A DNA stretch of 64,000 nt from Candidatus Litorirhabdus singularis (GTDB lineage: Bacteria; Pseudomonadota; Gammaproteobacteria; Pseudomonadales; Halieaceae). Positions 63,074-64,000 of the stretch are shown in pieces. Location: assembly GCF_026262625.1 (NCBI RefSeq), contig NZ_SHNN01000004.1, positions 62,001-126,000 of the forward strand, written 5' to 3'. The position numbers were made by a program, and so were the translations under genes. The notes beneath the pieces are model-generated. The model was given only the letters and a program-made list of their open reading frames with translations. It was not told the DNA's origin and did no database searches. Every line of letters begins with the position of its first letter. The stretch's first letter is position 1.

Positions 63074-64000
63074 ATGCTGCCTTCTATTACCGACCGCCTT
63101 GCCGCTGAGCTCGAGGTGCGCCCGGCGCAGGTTACTGCCACCGTAAATCTGCTGGACGAAGGCGCGACCGTGCCTTTTATCGCGCGCTATCGCAAGGAAG
63201 TTACCGGCTCGCTGGACGATAACCAGCTAAGACTGCTGGCTGAGAGGCTACTGTATCTGCGTGAGCTGGAAGATCGACGCAAAGTTGTTATCGCCAGTAT
63301 TCAGGAACAGGACAAACTAGCCCCTGGATTACTTCAGCAATTAGAGAACGCGGAAACCCGCAGTCGGTTGGAAGATCTTTACTTGCCCTACAAGCCGCGG
63401 CGGGTAACCAAAGCACAGCTTGCCCGAGAGGCGGGTCTGGAGCCGCTGGCGGACACGCTGCTAGCAGACCCAGCGCAACATCCAGAGCTTATCGCCGCAG
63501 GGTTTGTAGACGCCGATAAAGGCGTGGCAGATACCAAGGCCGCATTGGACGGAGCACGCCAGATTCTAATGGAGCGTTTTGCCGAAGACGCAGATCTGAT
63601 CGAAAAGGTGCGTAAGTTTTTGCGCGAAGAAAGCCTGCTGGTGTCTGTGGTGGTGTCTGGCAAGGAGGAGGAGGGCGCCAAATTTCGCGACTACTTCGAA
63701 CATCATGAAGCGCTGGGTACGGTGCCTTCGCATCGGGCGCTGGCTATGTTCAGAGGGCGTAATGAAGGTTGCCTCAATCTATCCCTGCAACTACAACCGG
63801 ACGAGGATATTACAGCCAGTCACCCCTGCGAGGCCGTTATTGCCAATCACTGGCATATTAATACGGCCGAGCGTGCGGCCGATAAATGGCTGTCCGAGGT
63901 TGTCCGCTGGACCTGGCGCATCAAATTGTTGACGCATATTCAGACTGACCTGTTGGGTCAACTACGCACGCGGGCTGAGGCTGAGGCCATTGCGGTGTTT
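63074..64000 (+). CDS. tex: Tex-family RNA-binding transcription accessory protein (3' end outside window)
   Basis: 309 residues are in the window from ATG 63074 with no frameshift. N-terminal Tex features: I-T-D-R-L-A-A-E-L near residue 5, T-V-P-F-I-A-R-Y-R-K-E-V-T-G near 35, and L-E-D-L-Y-L-P-Y-K-P-R-R near 100. The YqgF and S1 domains would follow beyond the window. GGGGAA lies about 11 nt upstream. Before the insertion tex lay 185 bp downstream of phoH. Confidence 0.93.
   Translation, partial: MLPSITDRLAAELEVRPAQVTATVNLLDEGATVPFIARYRKEVTGSLDDNQLRLLAERLLYLRELEDRRKVVIASIQEQDKLAPGLLQQLENAETRSRLEDLYLPYKPRRVTKAQLAREAGLEPLADTLLADPAQHPELIAAGFVDADKGVADTKAALDGARQILMERFAEDADLIEKVRKFLREESLLVSVVVSGKEEEGAKFRDYFEHHEALGTVPSHRALAMFRGRNEGCLNLSLQLQPDEDITASHPCEAVIANHWHINTAERAADKWLSEVVRWTWRIKLLTHIQTDLLGQLRTRAEAEAIAVF

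Overview
The window looks like chromosome from a marine or environmental gammaproteobacterium. Its conserved genes (pdxH, cinA, a pqiABC-type cluster, asnS, an RNase II-family gene, phoH, tex) and their arrangement suggest the Cellvibrionales/Halieaceae neighbourhood, but that placement rests on gene content, not on a tree. No tRNA, rRNA or CRISPR array was recognised.

Positions 1-22474 are ordinary chromosome. They hold vitamin B6 salvage (pdxH), NMN deamidase (cinA), a letB/pqi-like lipid-transport operon (two PqiA-type membrane proteins, a three-MCE-domain protein, a PqiC lipoprotein), several metabolic enzymes, a ParA-like ATPase, a sodium:solute symporter coupled to an exported chorismate mutase, cysH, a previously unlisted 43-codon membrane protein beside an FNR/Anr-type box, asnS, an RNase II-family enzyme and a PIN-PhoH ATPase gene.

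The key discovery is that this phoH gene is split. Its reading frame stays canonical up to 22474 and then runs into unrelated sequence. The missing last 39 codons plus stop lie 40.3 kb away at 62769-62888, just before tex. Everything between, about 22475-62769, is one integrated element. It is bounded by a 5-bp direct repeat (TCCGC at 22470-22474 and 62765-62769) and by imperfect terminal inverted repeats (22475-22492 and 62745-62761). At its left end the element carries its own complete PIN-PhoH gene. The start codon of that gene overlaps the stop codon of the disrupted host gene, so the element seems to replace the function it destroys while using the host promoter and translational coupling.

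The cargo falls into two halves. The left half (24.2-46.8 kb) is metal resistance: a CadR-type MerR regulator and CDF transporters, methyltransferases, a CzcCBA tripartite pump with a PII-like protein, a second MerR regulator with a CopA-type P-ATPase, a cupredoxin, and a CusCBA pump with a channel-like protein. It ends in a broken methyltransferase gene at about 47.1 kb.

The right half (47.1-62.7 kb) is defence and mobility: a GIY-YIG-like protein with a divergent XRE regulator, a complete type II CBASS operon (CapV, DncV-like cyclase, Cap2, Cap3), a KfrA-type DNA-binding protein, and a Ser/Thr kinase coupled to a small RNase H-fold-like protein. Last comes a four-gene recombination operon: two complete tyrosine recombinases, one large degenerate recombinase-like protein and a small HTH/coiled-coil protein. 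That operon resembles Tn554-type and gamma-mobile-trio-type modules and reads inward from the right end of the element.
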